64,000 nucleotides of DNA from an uncultured Pelagibacteraceae bacterium. Lineage in GTDB: Bacteria > Pseudomonadota > Alphaproteobacteria > Pelagibacterales > Pelagibacteraceae. The stretch covers positions 93,673-157,672 of the forward strand of contig CACJLM010000001.1 of NCBI GenBank assembly GCA_902594245.1. Reading direction: 5' to 3'. The first letter of the stretch is position 1; each line of letters starts with the position of its first letter. A model generated the notes under the pieces. That model ran no database searches. It worked only from the letters and a program-made list of their open reading frames with translations, and had not been told where the DNA came from. Positions 39,602 through 49,044 of this stretch are shown in pieces. A program made the position numbers and the translations under genes.

Positions 39602-40052
39602 ATTTAATAAAGGAATTTCAATAATAGAGTCATTAGTTTGTATTGTGATTATAGGAATTGGTTTTATTGCTATCATGCAGCTTTCCGCTTTTTCAATTAA
39701 TTCAATGGAGCGAGCAACTGAAAAAAATAAACTAAATTATTTATCTGAAATGGTGATGGAGGATATGATTGGAGACCCTGACAATGTTTCCAATTATGGA
39801 AATTTTAATGAAACATGTTCTTATTCTGTAAAAGGAGGCTCAAATCTTTACAACAAAATGAAAGATAAATGGAGAAATAAACTTAAAGAAAAAAATCATA
39901 TTAGAGTAAACAACAAAGATAAGAAACTACCTTGTGATATAGCCGATACTAAAAAAACATTTATTAATACTGGAATTAATACAACAGGAAGAGTTAATTT
40001 TTTAACTGGCAAAGGTAAAAGAAAAAAATATTTAGGTGTGGTAGTTAAATGA
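39594..40052 (+). CDS. Minor pilin (PilV-like)
   Basis: KGISIIESLVCIVIIGIGFIAIMQL. Confidence 0.72.
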   Translation: MAKFNKGISIIESLVCIVIIGIGFIAIMQLSAFSINSMERATEKNKLNYLSEMVMEDMIGDPDNVSNYGNFNETCSYSVKGGSNLYNKMKDKWRNKLKEKNHIRVNNKDKKLPCDIADTKKTFINTGINTTGRVNFLTGKGKRKKYLGVVVK

Positions 40053-40810
40053 AAAATAAAAACTCAGGTCTCACTTTAGTAGAAGTTTTGGTTTCAATTG
40101 TAATTGGTGTTATTAGTATTGCAGCAGCATTTGCATCTTACAACTATTTTAATAAATCTTATAAATCTGTTTCACAAAAAGCAGCAATAAATAGTTCTGC
40201 AAGAGATGCTCTGACAGTTATAGCTAGGGATTTAAGGAATGCTGGCTATATTGATATAAATTTTACAAGAGATCCGAAGCCTGAAATTAGATTAATTAAT
40301 CTTCGGCAAAAATATTTAGATAACCTAGATAAATTAGGAGTTTGGTACACCACGTCCCCAAATGATCGCATGAGAGTTAGTTACACTCCCATGAAGTATC
40401 AAAATAGTAATAAAATGTATTTAGCACGAGAGCTAGTTATGAACCCAGCTACTGGCTCAAAGGTAATTTTTGGTAATGAAGAGTTCATTCCTAATATTGT
40501 AGATTTTCAAGTAGTCTTTAGAGACAAAAATGGAAATGAATTGTATCCTGTTTGTTATGAATGTGGATCAGTGGAAATTTCACAAGGTGCAGGTAAAGCA
40601 GGGAACATAGAACATACTAATATGAAAAAAGTTCATACGGCTGAAATTTATTTAACAATCGAGTCTGCTAAAGAAGTTTTTAATAAAGACCAGGCTACAA
40701 GAATTATAAATCATGAGGGCGGTACTTATGGAAATACATTAAATTTTAATGATAAGTATTACCGAGAAACTTTTTTTGTAAGCGTACATACAAGGAATCT
40801 ATCGAATTAA
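40049..40810 (+). CDS. Minor pilin (PilW-like)
   Basis: GLTLVEVLVSIVIGVISIAAAFASYNYF; ARDLRNAGY. Confidence 0.8.
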   Translation: MKNKNSGLTLVEVLVSIVIGVISIAAAFASYNYFNKSYKSVSQKAAINSSARDALTVIARDLRNAGYIDINFTRDPKPEIRLINLRQKYLDNLDKLGVWYTTSPNDRMRVSYTPMKYQNSNKMYLARELVMNPATGSKVIFGNEEFIPNIVDFQVVFRDKNGNELYPVCYECGSVEISQGAGKAGNIEHTNMKKVHTAEIYLTIESAKEVFNKDQATRIINHEGGTYGNTLNFNDKYYRETFFVSVHTRNLSN

Positions 40811-41437
40811 ATGAGAAATAAACTTAATAAAAATGAAAGAGGATTTGCTTTACCGATATCTTTATTACTTTTTGTTGTTATGACAATTATGGGTTTAACA
40901 TTAGTGACAATTACTTCTAAAGAACATTCTGCAAATACCGATAAAGACAATAGCCAGCAAGTTTTCTATGCAGCAGAAAGTGGTATATCAATTGCAAAAA
41001 GTTGGATGACAAAAGAAACTTCTAAATTAGATAACGCAAGTCAAACCGCCAGAGATGGAAGCTTAAAATTTTGTAAAACTACATTATTTCCTAACTTAAA
41101 AGACAATTCAAACTCTCTTCATTCAGGATCAAACCAATTAAGTAATGTGATACTAGGTATTTCAGGAAAAGAAAAAGAAAGATTAGAAAAATACAGTTTT
41201 GAATATTTTATAACTTATTCACCTAACGAAAGTGGTATACCAACAATTAAAACTAAAACTGTAGCTTCATCAGGGGGAACAGATATCTCAGAGGGAACCA
41301 ATTATAAATCAACAGCAACATCCTTAGCTACTTATTACACAATTTATTCATGTGGTTGTAATAATACGGTTTCAGGTTGTAATATTAAAAATAATATTAT
41401 TACTCCATTAGAAGCAGTGGTAACGGTAATTAAATGA
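40811..41437 (+). CDS. Minor pilin assembly protein (PilX-like)
   Basis: RGFALPISLLLFVVMTIMGLT; QQVFYAAESGISIAKSWM. Confidence 0.8.
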   Translation: MRNKLNKNERGFALPISLLLFVVMTIMGLTLVTITSKEHSANTDKDNSQQVFYAAESGISIAKSWMTKETSKLDNASQTARDGSLKFCKTTLFPNLKDNSNSLHSGSNQLSNVILGISGKEKERLEKYSFEYFITYSPNESGIPTIKTKTVASSGGTDISEGTNYKSTATSLATYYTIYSCGCNNTVSGCNIKNNIITPLEAVVTVIK

Positions 41438-41943
41438 AATTATTTTATAAAATATTATTTTTGTATTTTTTTGTTTTTTTAACCAAAAGTTTCTCATGTA
41501 ATTTCAATGAATTAAATATTGATAAAGATATTAAAAATCTAAAAATTGACGAAATTTTCTTAACAAACCAAAACATTGACAAAGATTATGGAAAATATTT
41601 TTTTCCTATAGAGGCGTTTTGTGAAAATAAATATCAAGGTGTAATTGTTAATATAGATACTTTAAAAGATAAAATTTTTAAAATTAACTTTATTAATCAG
41701 GTAGGAACTGAAAAAAAAGTCCTAGACCTCTCGTTAAAAGAATATTCTGTTGATTTTAAATTTAAAAAAAACAATTCTGAAAAAAAAATTATTACCAGTG
41801 AATTTAAAAGTAAAGATAAATATTATTATTATACTCATCTTTTTGATGAATATAACAACTTAATAGAAATTTTTGAAATTGTAGATCCAGAAAAAAATAA
41901 TTCTTTTAGAGAATTAGAAATTAAAGAAGAGGAACAGCAATGA
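41434..41943 (+). CDS. Hypothetical secreted protein in T4P operon
   Basis: Signal peptide; translationally coupled between pilX-like and pilY1-like genes. Confidence 0.6.
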   Translation: MKLFYKILFLYFFVFLTKSFSCNFNELNIDKDIKNLKIDEIFLTNQNIDKDYGKYFFPIEAFCENKYQGVIVNIDTLKDKIFKINFINQVGTEKKVLDLSLKEYSVDFKFKKNNSEKKIITSEFKSKDKYYYYTHLFDEYNNLIEIFEIVDPEKNNSFRELEIKEEEQQ

Positions 41944-44900
41944 AAAATTTCATTAAATTTTTATTTTTTATGATCTGTATAACTTCTATTTCTAAATTTG
42001 CTTTTTCTAAGTCACCTCCACCTGGCACAGGAACTGCTGATGTACCAGCTAATATTTTAATTATGCTTGATAACTCTGGCTCAATGGCTTGGGATATAGA
42101 TGGAAGGGAACGATACGCTAATAATAGCTATGTTAATCGACCCATGGATGTTGTGCGTGATGATAATGGAGACATTTATGTTTATGGATTAAATACTCGA
42201 AAAATAACTGTATTAGGTAGTGATGGCTCTTTTAAAAGAGAATTAATGGGGTACGGTCCTGGAAGATGCAATATGGCTTATTATGGTTTCAAATTCGACA
42301 TTTATGGAAACAATATTTATTATTTAGATACTTATGACAGACAAATTAAAGTTATTAATAAAAATACAGGGAGCTGTGTAAAAACAGGCGACACTTGGGA
42401 AAGAAGATATGGTTATAATCAAGCTATAACAGTTAATGAAAATTATATTTTTGTTGGGACCTATAGTAATGTTGTTGATGTTTTTGACAGATCTTCACTA
42501 AGATACATTAGATCATTTTCAAATAGTTTATGGAGTAACATATGGGATATTGCTGTAAATGAATCTAATAATAAAATTGCTTTAGCAATAAGTAATTATG
42601 GTTTAGTTTGTGAACATAGTTTAAGTGGATCTCTAATTGGCTCAACCTGCTCTCAGGTTGGCTATGATAGATCAACAAGAGATATATATAGTCAAAGATA
42701 TAATTATTCTAATGGATATCATTATAGACCTGTGGGTGTAGATTACGACACAAACGGCAATATTTTTACAGTTGATAGAGGCTTATATAAATTGCAAAAA
42801 TTTGATTCTAATGGTAACTTTTTAAAAGTGTACGGTTCATACAATAATCCTTGGACGCTTCCTTATGGTTTAAATGTTGGTGATAATGACAAAGTATATG
42901 TAGCTGGATGGCTACAAAATAGAGTGTATGAATTTAACAATCCAGTTGGTGGAAATTTATCTTTAAGTAATACTTTAGTTGGAACTTCACCATCCAGGCT
43001 TGATATTGCCAAAAAAGTTATTAAAAGAATTGTATCTAATTCAGAATTAAGTGATGGTGCTAATTTTGGACTAATGGAATGGGGTCATCCTTATAGAAGA
43101 ATTGGATCTTATTCTAGGATGAACGATCCTTACCAAGGTTGGCGATATAATTGGTATGGCACTAGGATGCTGGTAAGGATAACTCCTAATGGAGCAAGGC
43201 AAATTTACAATGTAATAGATAATGTTAAAGCAGGAGGTGGTACATATTTATTAAATGGTATGAATCTTGCACGTCAAGAATTTGCTGGACCATATTCTCC
43301 AATAATAAAAGGTGCTGATTGTCAGCAAAATTATCTAATTGTAATAAGTGATGGTGATTGGGCACAAGCATCCTCTGTTAATAGTATTGCCCAGCAAATG
43401 GCAAGACAGGACCCAAGTATTAAAACTTTTGTTGTAGGGTTTGCAACTGGAGGCAATAAACCAAACTATTCAAACTTAGCTTCAGCTGGGGGAACTGTTA
43501 CTCCTTTATTTGCAGAAAACGAGGATCAATTATTTGCAAAATTGACAGAGGCGATAAAACAAATCACAGGATCAACATTAACTTTTACTGCACCTGCAAT
43601 TTCTACAGATGCAAAATCGAATGATTATATTTATCAATCAACCTTTACTTACTCAAAAAATAATCAATGGAAAGGTTTTTTAAAAAAATATAATCTTAAT
43701 TCTAATGGTTCATTTGGAAATATGATCTGGGATGCTGGTACTTTATTAAATAACAAATCTTCATCTTCTAGACAGATTTGGACAGTCGGTACTGGTAATA
43801 TAAATTTAAATAATGTTACTACTTCTAATCTAGCAATTTTAAAAAACAAATTTTTTTCAACTAGCACTACAGATTCAGAGGCTACAAAACTTATAAACTT
43901 TATAAGAGGTTTTGATTCTTATGATGAGGATGGAGATGGAAAAACTTCTGAGAGTAGACATAAATTGGGAGATATTTATCATTCTAATATAAACATTGTT
44001 GGAAAGCCAAATGCTTCTACACAATATACAAATGAATTTCAAACAGGATTTTATAGATCACAAAATGGATATTCAAATTTCATGTCACAGCATTCTGGAA
44101 GACGTGAAGTAATTTATGTGGGTGCAAATGATGGTATGTTACATGCATTTGATGCAATAACAGGTAATGAGCTATGGGCTTTTATACCTCCCAGCTTACA
44201 CTCAAAACTTTCAACCATGATTTCTACTAAAGCAAATTCCACTAATAGTATTTACGGTGTAGATGGTTCTTCATCAGTTAAAGATATCTATATTGATGGT
44301 GAATGGAAAACAGTTTTGATATCTAGTCTTGGTGCTGGTGGGCATAGTTTTTTTGCTCTAGACATTACTGATCCTGATAATCCCAAACATATGTTTACAG
44401 TAAACAATGACAGTTCTAACGGCTTAGTTACTTTTTGGAATGAAAACGGTGATGATGAAATTTTTGCCCATAATTCATCTATACTTTCTGAAAATGATTA
44501 TAGAAAACTAGGAGAAACTTGGTCTACTCCAAGAATAGTTAAATTAAAAATTGATGGTGCTGATAAATGGGTAGCTATAGCTGGAGGTGGTTATAATGGA
44601 GCAACTAATCCAAATTATGGATCAGCTGTATTTATAATAGATTTAGAAAATGACGGTAAACTAATTAAAAAGATTGATATTCAAGATAAATCCTCAATTG
44701 ATATAGTAAATTCAATTCCATCTGATTTAACTATAATTACAGCAGATAGCACTGAAAATGCAAGATATCATGGAGCTTTAGTTTATGCATTTGATTTAGA
44801 AGGAAAAATTACAAAAATTAATTTAACAAATCAGGGAACTTTATATGATCAAACAGAGATATTTGATTCAGAGTCAAATACGACTAATGGTAGATTCTTA

Positions 44901-45473
44901 TATAAGAAAGCAAGTGCTACTATTATTGATAATAATCTATGGTTCTACTATGGAACTGGTAACACTCAAAAACTACAAAACAAAAATTCGAATACACTTA
45001 ATCGATTATATGGGATTAAAGACAAATATTTTCCAAACTTTAGAAGTGTAACAACCACACCAACAATTAAACAGTGTAAAACGGCACCTAATTGTCCAAA
45101 TTCAGCTGATACTGGCTGGTATGTAAATCTAAAAAATGGTCAAAAACTCTCTGATGAACCGACAATTGATAATGATCGGGTTTATTTTCCAATTTATGAA
45201 CCAACAGATGGGGTTAATGTCTGTAAAACAGGAAAAGGAATATTATCTGCGTATAATTCAGAATGTGGAAATTCTGTTTTAAATGTTAATTTAGGCTCTG
45301 GTGTTCTAACAAAGGTTGTAAAAAACAATGATAATCTATATGTTGGTATATCTGGTGAAGCGAACACAGATGGAACAGGTTTTTCTGATAAAGACAACTT
45401 ATTAACTGGAAAATCGCAATCTAAATCTACTGGTGGAAAAATTCAAATAGAAGGATGGAAAGAAAACTATTAA
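41940..45473 (+). CDS. pilY1: PilY1-like pilus tip-associated protein with VWA domain
   Basis: VWA MIDAS LDNSGSM, GGGTYLLNGMNLARQEF, and PilY1 C-terminal REVIYVGANDGMLHAFDAITGNELWAFIPPS. Confidence 0.9.
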   Translation: MKNFIKFLFFMICITSISKFAFSKSPPPGTGTADVPANILIMLDNSGSMAWDIDGRERYANNSYVNRPMDVVRDDNGDIYVYGLNTRKITVLGSDGSFKRELMGYGPGRCNMAYYGFKFDIYGNNIYYLDTYDRQIKVINKNTGSCVKTGDTWERRYGYNQAITVNENYIFVGTYSNVVDVFDRSSLRYIRSFSNSLWSNIWDIAVNESNNKIALAISNYGLVCEHSLSGSLIGSTCSQVGYDRSTRDIYSQRYNYSNGYHYRPVGVDYDTNGNIFTVDRGLYKLQKFDSNGNFLKVYGSYNNPWTLPYGLNVGDNDKVYVAGWLQNRVYEFNNPVGGNLSLSNTLVGTSPSRLDIAKKVIKRIVSNSELSDGANFGLMEWGHPYRRIGSYSRMNDPYQGWRYNWYGTRMLVRITPNGARQIYNVIDNVKAGGGTYLLNGMNLARQEFAGPYSPIIKGADCQQNYLIVISDGDWAQASSVNSIAQQMARQDPSIKTFVVGFATGGNKPNYSNLASAGGTVTPLFAENEDQLFAKLTEAIKQITGSTLTFTAPAISTDAKSNDYIYQSTFTYSKNNQWKGFLKKYNLNSNGSFGNMIWDAGTLLNNKSSSSRQIWTVGTGNINLNNVTTSNLAILKNKFFSTSTTDSEATKLINFIRGFDSYDEDGDGKTSESRHKLGDIYHSNINIVGKPNASTQYTNEFQTGFYRSQNGYSNFMSQHSGRREVIYVGANDGMLHAFDAITGNELWAFIPPSLHSKLSTMISTKANSTNSIYGVDGSSSVKDIYIDGEWKTVLISSLGAGGHSFFALDITDPDNPKHMFTVNNDSSNGLVTFWNENGDDEIFAHNSSILSENDYRKLGETWSTPRIVKLKIDGADKWVAIAGGGYNGATNPNYGSAVFIIDLENDGKLIKKIDIQDKSSIDIVNSIPSDLTIITADSTENARYHGALVYAFDLEGKITKINLTNQGTLYDQTEIFDSESNTTNGRFLYKKASATIIDNNLWFYYGTGNTQKLQNKNSNTLNRLYGIKDKYFPNFRSVTTTPTIKQCKTAPNCPNSADTGWYVNLKNGQKLSDEPTIDNDRVYFPIYEPTDGVNVCKTGKGILSAYNSECGNSVLNVNLGSGVLTKVVKNNDNLYVGISGEANTDGTGFSDKDNLLTGKSQSKSTGGKIQIEGWKENY

Positions 45474-45482
45474 TTTTCTTAA

Positions 45483-45836
45483 CTCTAACACAAAAAATTA
45501 TTACTCTAACACAAAAATAAACTTATTCAATAAAATCAATTAATTATTGATTTTTCAATTAAAATATTAATTTATAACAATTTTTAAGTTTCCCATTTAC
45601 TGTAACACAAATAAAATTATCTCTAACACAAATTAAGATGCTCTAACACAAGAAATATTTTTTTTTAGTCTTTATCATTAATAAAAATTAAAAATGTTTA
45701 TAAGTCTTAATTTTAAAGGATTTTTATAATGAATATATTATTTTAGAATAATAATGTAATATTTTCAAACTATAACACAAAATATAATTTCTCTAACACA
45801 AAAACTAATTGACGAATTTTAGCAATTGTGTTAGAG
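45483..45836. repeat. Cluster of 8 short repeats, consensus CTCTAACACAA (7 direct, last inverted)
   Basis: Copies at 45483, 45504, 45600 (CTGTAACACAA), 45621, 45641, 45770 (CTATAACACAA), 45791; inverted TTGTGTTAGAG at 45826-45836. Confidence 0.9.
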
Positions 45837-45858
45837 TTTCTACTTCGAGTTAGTATAT

Positions 45859-47961
45859 ATGGAAACTATACATAAAAAAGATGGCAGGCTTCATATTTAT
45901 GTTCGCCAAGATAAATACAAGGGAGAATTGAAATCCCATAATTGGGTAGGTAGAACATATATAAATGGAAAACAAAAGGTCGTTTCTTCGGGAACTACCA
46001 ATTTAGAAGAGGCTATTCCTATATTGGAAAAATGGTTTGATGAGCTTCAACTTCAAAAAACTGATAATGCAGAGGAAAGTCCAACAAATGCCCCTGAAGA
46101 TAAAGCTCAACTGGAACAAATAAATAACCCCCAACCCAATCAGCCAGTTAAAGAGGTAGCTAAGGAGCCTTCTGCCCCTAAAGTTGATGCGGATATGCAA
46201 AAAACTCAAAAGAATGTAGCAATAGGTATGCTAGATAAATTAAAGAATCTTAAACTTCCTAACTTAAGAGGATTAAAAAATTCTTCAGCGAATAATGTAT
46301 CTGGCCAAAAATCTCAAAAGAATAAAGCCAAAGAATTATTTCAAAAATTTTTCCAATCAAAAGTAAGCAAGATGAGTGTGGCTGGTGAAGAAATTGCTGG
46401 CTTAGATATTACAAAAGAGGCTATTAGAGTTGCACAAGTTTCACAAGACAAAGAAGAAAACTGGATCTTAGATAAATTTTCTTATCGATTATTAGACCAA
46501 GAAAAAATTACGGAAAATGTTTTAGAGAGTAAAGATTATGTTGCTGAGGAAATAGCATTAGCTATGTCAAATGCAAAGATAACATCTAAAAATATTGCTT
46601 TATCAATTCCTGTAACCAGTGCCATTATAAGAGTTGTAACAAGTCCTTTAATGACAGATGAGGAATTACAAAAAGCAATAGAGACAGACTCTCTTTGGGA
46701 AAATCTTGTTCAACTGACTGATAATTTAAATGACTATTCTATTTTTCATCAAGTCATTAATAGAAATTCAAAAAATAATACTATGGATATTTTGTTTGTT
46801 GCTTCAAAATTATCAGATGTAAATGCTTATGCATCAATAGCTAAAAAAGCTGGCTTGAATCCTGTTATTATGGATGTGAGATGTTTTACTTTAAAAAATG
46901 CTCATGACAACACGAAATTTAAATCAATTAATAAAAATGAAAATTCTGTAATATTAGAACTTGGACTTGATGAAAATTATGTAATGATAATTCATAATAA
47001 TATTCCAATAATTACTGATATATTTTTAAGACCACAGGAAAAACAACATCTTTTAGACGTTGTAAATGATCAAATTCCTACAGAAGCTGAAGCAGTTATT
47101 AGAAGATATGCCATGCAAATTAAACAAGCAATCACAGATTACGAGGCTAAATATGAAAATAAGATTACATCTATACAGGTTGTATGTAGTTTAAAAAACA
47201 TTTCTTTTTTAATTCCTGCATTTAAAAAGAATTTACCAACAACTGGTTTTTTTAATTTTGATCCATTACAAAGCGTAAGCGTACCATCTTACAATAGTGA
47301 TAAAATCCCAAATGATAATAAATCACCAATAGCCTCGGTACTTGGTTTGGCTTACAGAAAGCTAGACGTTTTTGGTTACTACAAATTTGTAACTGCAGTT
47401 AAAAATATTAATTTATTACCTAACAGAGATGCAATTAGACAGCAGAACAAACTCAAGTTTTTATCTGGATTTGCAATGAAAGGTGTTGCCGGAGTAGTAG
47501 CTGGAATTTATTTATTGCTTATTATTTTCTCTTATTTCCAAATCAATAGCAATAATGAAAAATTGATGGAATTTGATCAGGTGCAAATGGAATTTGATAA
47601 ATTGAATATACAATTTTCAAAATTAGCAAAGAAAAGAAGAGAAATGCAAAAATCTCTTGATCTTGGTAAAATGATTAATTCAAATCAAGCTTCATCCTAT
47701 AGAACACTTGCACAAGTAACAAGAAGTGTCCCTTTAAGAGTTAATTTTACAAAAATATCTTTTGATGGAGAAGATAATTTAATTATAGAGGGCATGGCTT
47801 TTTCTGATCAAGATATCTTGAATTTTATTTCAAACTTAAATGCAAAATCATTAATTGAACAAGCTTCTTTAGCAAACATGAAAGTTGAAAATTCTGAAAC
47901 AACAGCAGGCAATAATAATAAAAAAGGGTTCGTAATTAATTGTAAATTGAAGGCAACATAA
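45859..47961 (+). CDS. Fusion protein: N-terminal arm-type/AP2-like putative DNA-binding domain + PilM + PilN
   Basis: N-term HIYVRQDKYKGELKSHNWVGRTYINGKQKVVSSGTTNLEEAIPILEKWFDEL; middle PilM actin-like (GEEIAGLDITKEAIRVAQVS); C-term PilN (NINLLPNRDAIRQQNK + TM + VTRSVPLRVNFTKISFDGEDNLIIEGMA). Confidence 0.82.
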   Translation: METIHKKDGRLHIYVRQDKYKGELKSHNWVGRTYINGKQKVVSSGTTNLEEAIPILEKWFDELQLQKTDNAEESPTNAPEDKAQLEQINNPQPNQPVKEVAKEPSAPKVDADMQKTQKNVAIGMLDKLKNLKLPNLRGLKNSSANNVSGQKSQKNKAKELFQKFFQSKVSKMSVAGEEIAGLDITKEAIRVAQVSQDKEENWILDKFSYRLLDQEKITENVLESKDYVAEEIALAMSNAKITSKNIALSIPVTSAIIRVVTSPLMTDEELQKAIETDSLWENLVQLTDNLNDYSIFHQVINRNSKNNTMDILFVASKLSDVNAYASIAKKAGLNPVIMDVRCFTLKNAHDNTKFKSINKNENSVILELGLDENYVMIIHNNIPIITDIFLRPQEKQHLLDVVNDQIPTEAEAVIRRYAMQIKQAITDYEAKYENKITSIQVVCSLKNISFLIPAFKKNLPTTGFFNFDPLQSVSVPSYNSDKIPNDNKSPIASVLGLAYRKLDVFGYYKFVTAVKNINLLPNRDAIRQQNKLKFLSGFAMKGVAGVVAGIYLLLIIFSYFQINSNNEKLMEFDQVQMEFDKLNIQFSKLAKKRREMQKSLDLGKMINSNQASSYRTLAQVTRSVPLRVNFTKISFDGEDNLIIEGMAFSDQDILNFISNLNAKSLIEQASLANMKVENSETTAGNNNKKGFVINCKLKAT

Positions 47962-48641
47962 TGGATTTAGCTAATTTAAAAAATATAGATGTTAATGATT
48001 TATTCAATAAACTGAAAAGTGGCGGTTTAGCTGATAAAAAAACATTAATTAAATTTGGTATTGGTTTTGGAGCAGTATTTATTTTTTTAATTTTTTATTA
48101 TGTTTTTGTTGCACCCAAAGTTAATGTTCAAGAAGAAAAATTGAAAATTATGAATGAGAATAAAGAAAAGATAATTGAATTTAATAATAATATTGGAACT
48201 TTAAAAGATGCAGTTACAAAATTAGAACCTGAATATGAAAAAAATAGTAAACTATTTCACAGTAAAAAAGAGGTTGAAGATCTTTATCAAAATATAAGCA
48301 AATATGCTTTGATGAATGGTTTATCAATAATTAATTTAAAAAAAAGTGAGCCAAAACCTGTTAATGGCTCTGCACAAGTATCAACAGAGAATAATTCTGA
48401 ACAAAATTCAACAACAGAAAACAATAATCAAGGACAACAAGCCCTTTATTATGAAATTCCTGTGGAATATGAAATTCGTGGAAATTTTTTAAGCTACTTA
48501 AAATTTAGAAGAGCGCTAGCTAAATCTTCTAAAGTTATAAATTATGATAAAGAGGAAATAACAACTATTACAGAAATACAGGGTCAGATTTTATCAAAAG
48601 GAACAATATCAATTGTAGGATTACCAAATGAGTATCAATAA
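47961..48641 (+). CDS. pilO: Type IV pilus inner membrane alignment protein PilO-like
   Basis: Single N-terminal TM, coiled coil, ferredoxin-like C-term (EIRGNFLSYLKFRRALAKSSKVINYDKEEI), position after PilMN. Confidence 0.8.
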   Translation: MDLANLKNIDVNDLFNKLKSGGLADKKTLIKFGIGFGAVFIFLIFYYVFVAPKVNVQEEKLKIMNENKEKIIEFNNNIGTLKDAVTKLEPEYEKNSKLFHSKKEVEDLYQNISKYALMNGLSIINLKKSEPKPVNGSAQVSTENNSEQNSTTENNNQGQQALYYEIPVEYEIRGNFLSYLKFRRALAKSSKVINYDKEEITTITEIQGQILSKGTISIVGLPNEYQ

Positions 48642-49041
48642 AATCTTAATATTATTTTTAACAATTCTGTTATTTCAATTTCAAATTTCCAAAGCAGAAG
48701 ACTCAAATAATTTAGATGAAGAAGAGTTACCAGCAATAGATCCTTTTGCTGGCGGAGTTGGTAATACTAGTCAAGGAAGTACTGAATCAACAAGTCAAAG
48801 TAGTCAGGGTAGTGGTTTGTTAAATAACATGAGATTAGTTGGAACAATTTTAGGGGAAAATAAAAAGATAGCAATTTTCTCTTCACCGGATGGTGGGGCG
48901 TTTAAGTATGAAGAAAATGACTCAATTACAGCATCAACCATGTTAATTGAAGTTTTCAACGAGGTAGTAATTGTTAGAGATGACTCAAGTAATGAATATG
49001 AAGTTTATATGAATAATATAATTAAACCTAGCGACGGCTAA
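48628..49041 (+). CDS. PilP-like pilus assembly protein
   Basis: Signal peptide, IDPFAGG, MRLVGTILGENKKIAIFSSPDG; position. Confidence 0.7.
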   Translation: MSINKILILFLTILLFQFQISKAEDSNNLDEEELPAIDPFAGGVGNTSQGSTESTSQSSQGSGLLNNMRLVGTILGENKKIAIFSSPDGGAFKYEENDSITASTMLIEVFNEVVIVRDDSSNEYEVYMNNIIKPSDG

Positions 49042-49044
49042 ACA

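Noticed and set aside
45474-45858. CRISPR array interpretation of the CTCTAACACAA repeats
   Set aside because: Unit is only 11 bp, spacing is irregular (20, 21, 96, 129 bp), one copy is inverted and no cas genes are present
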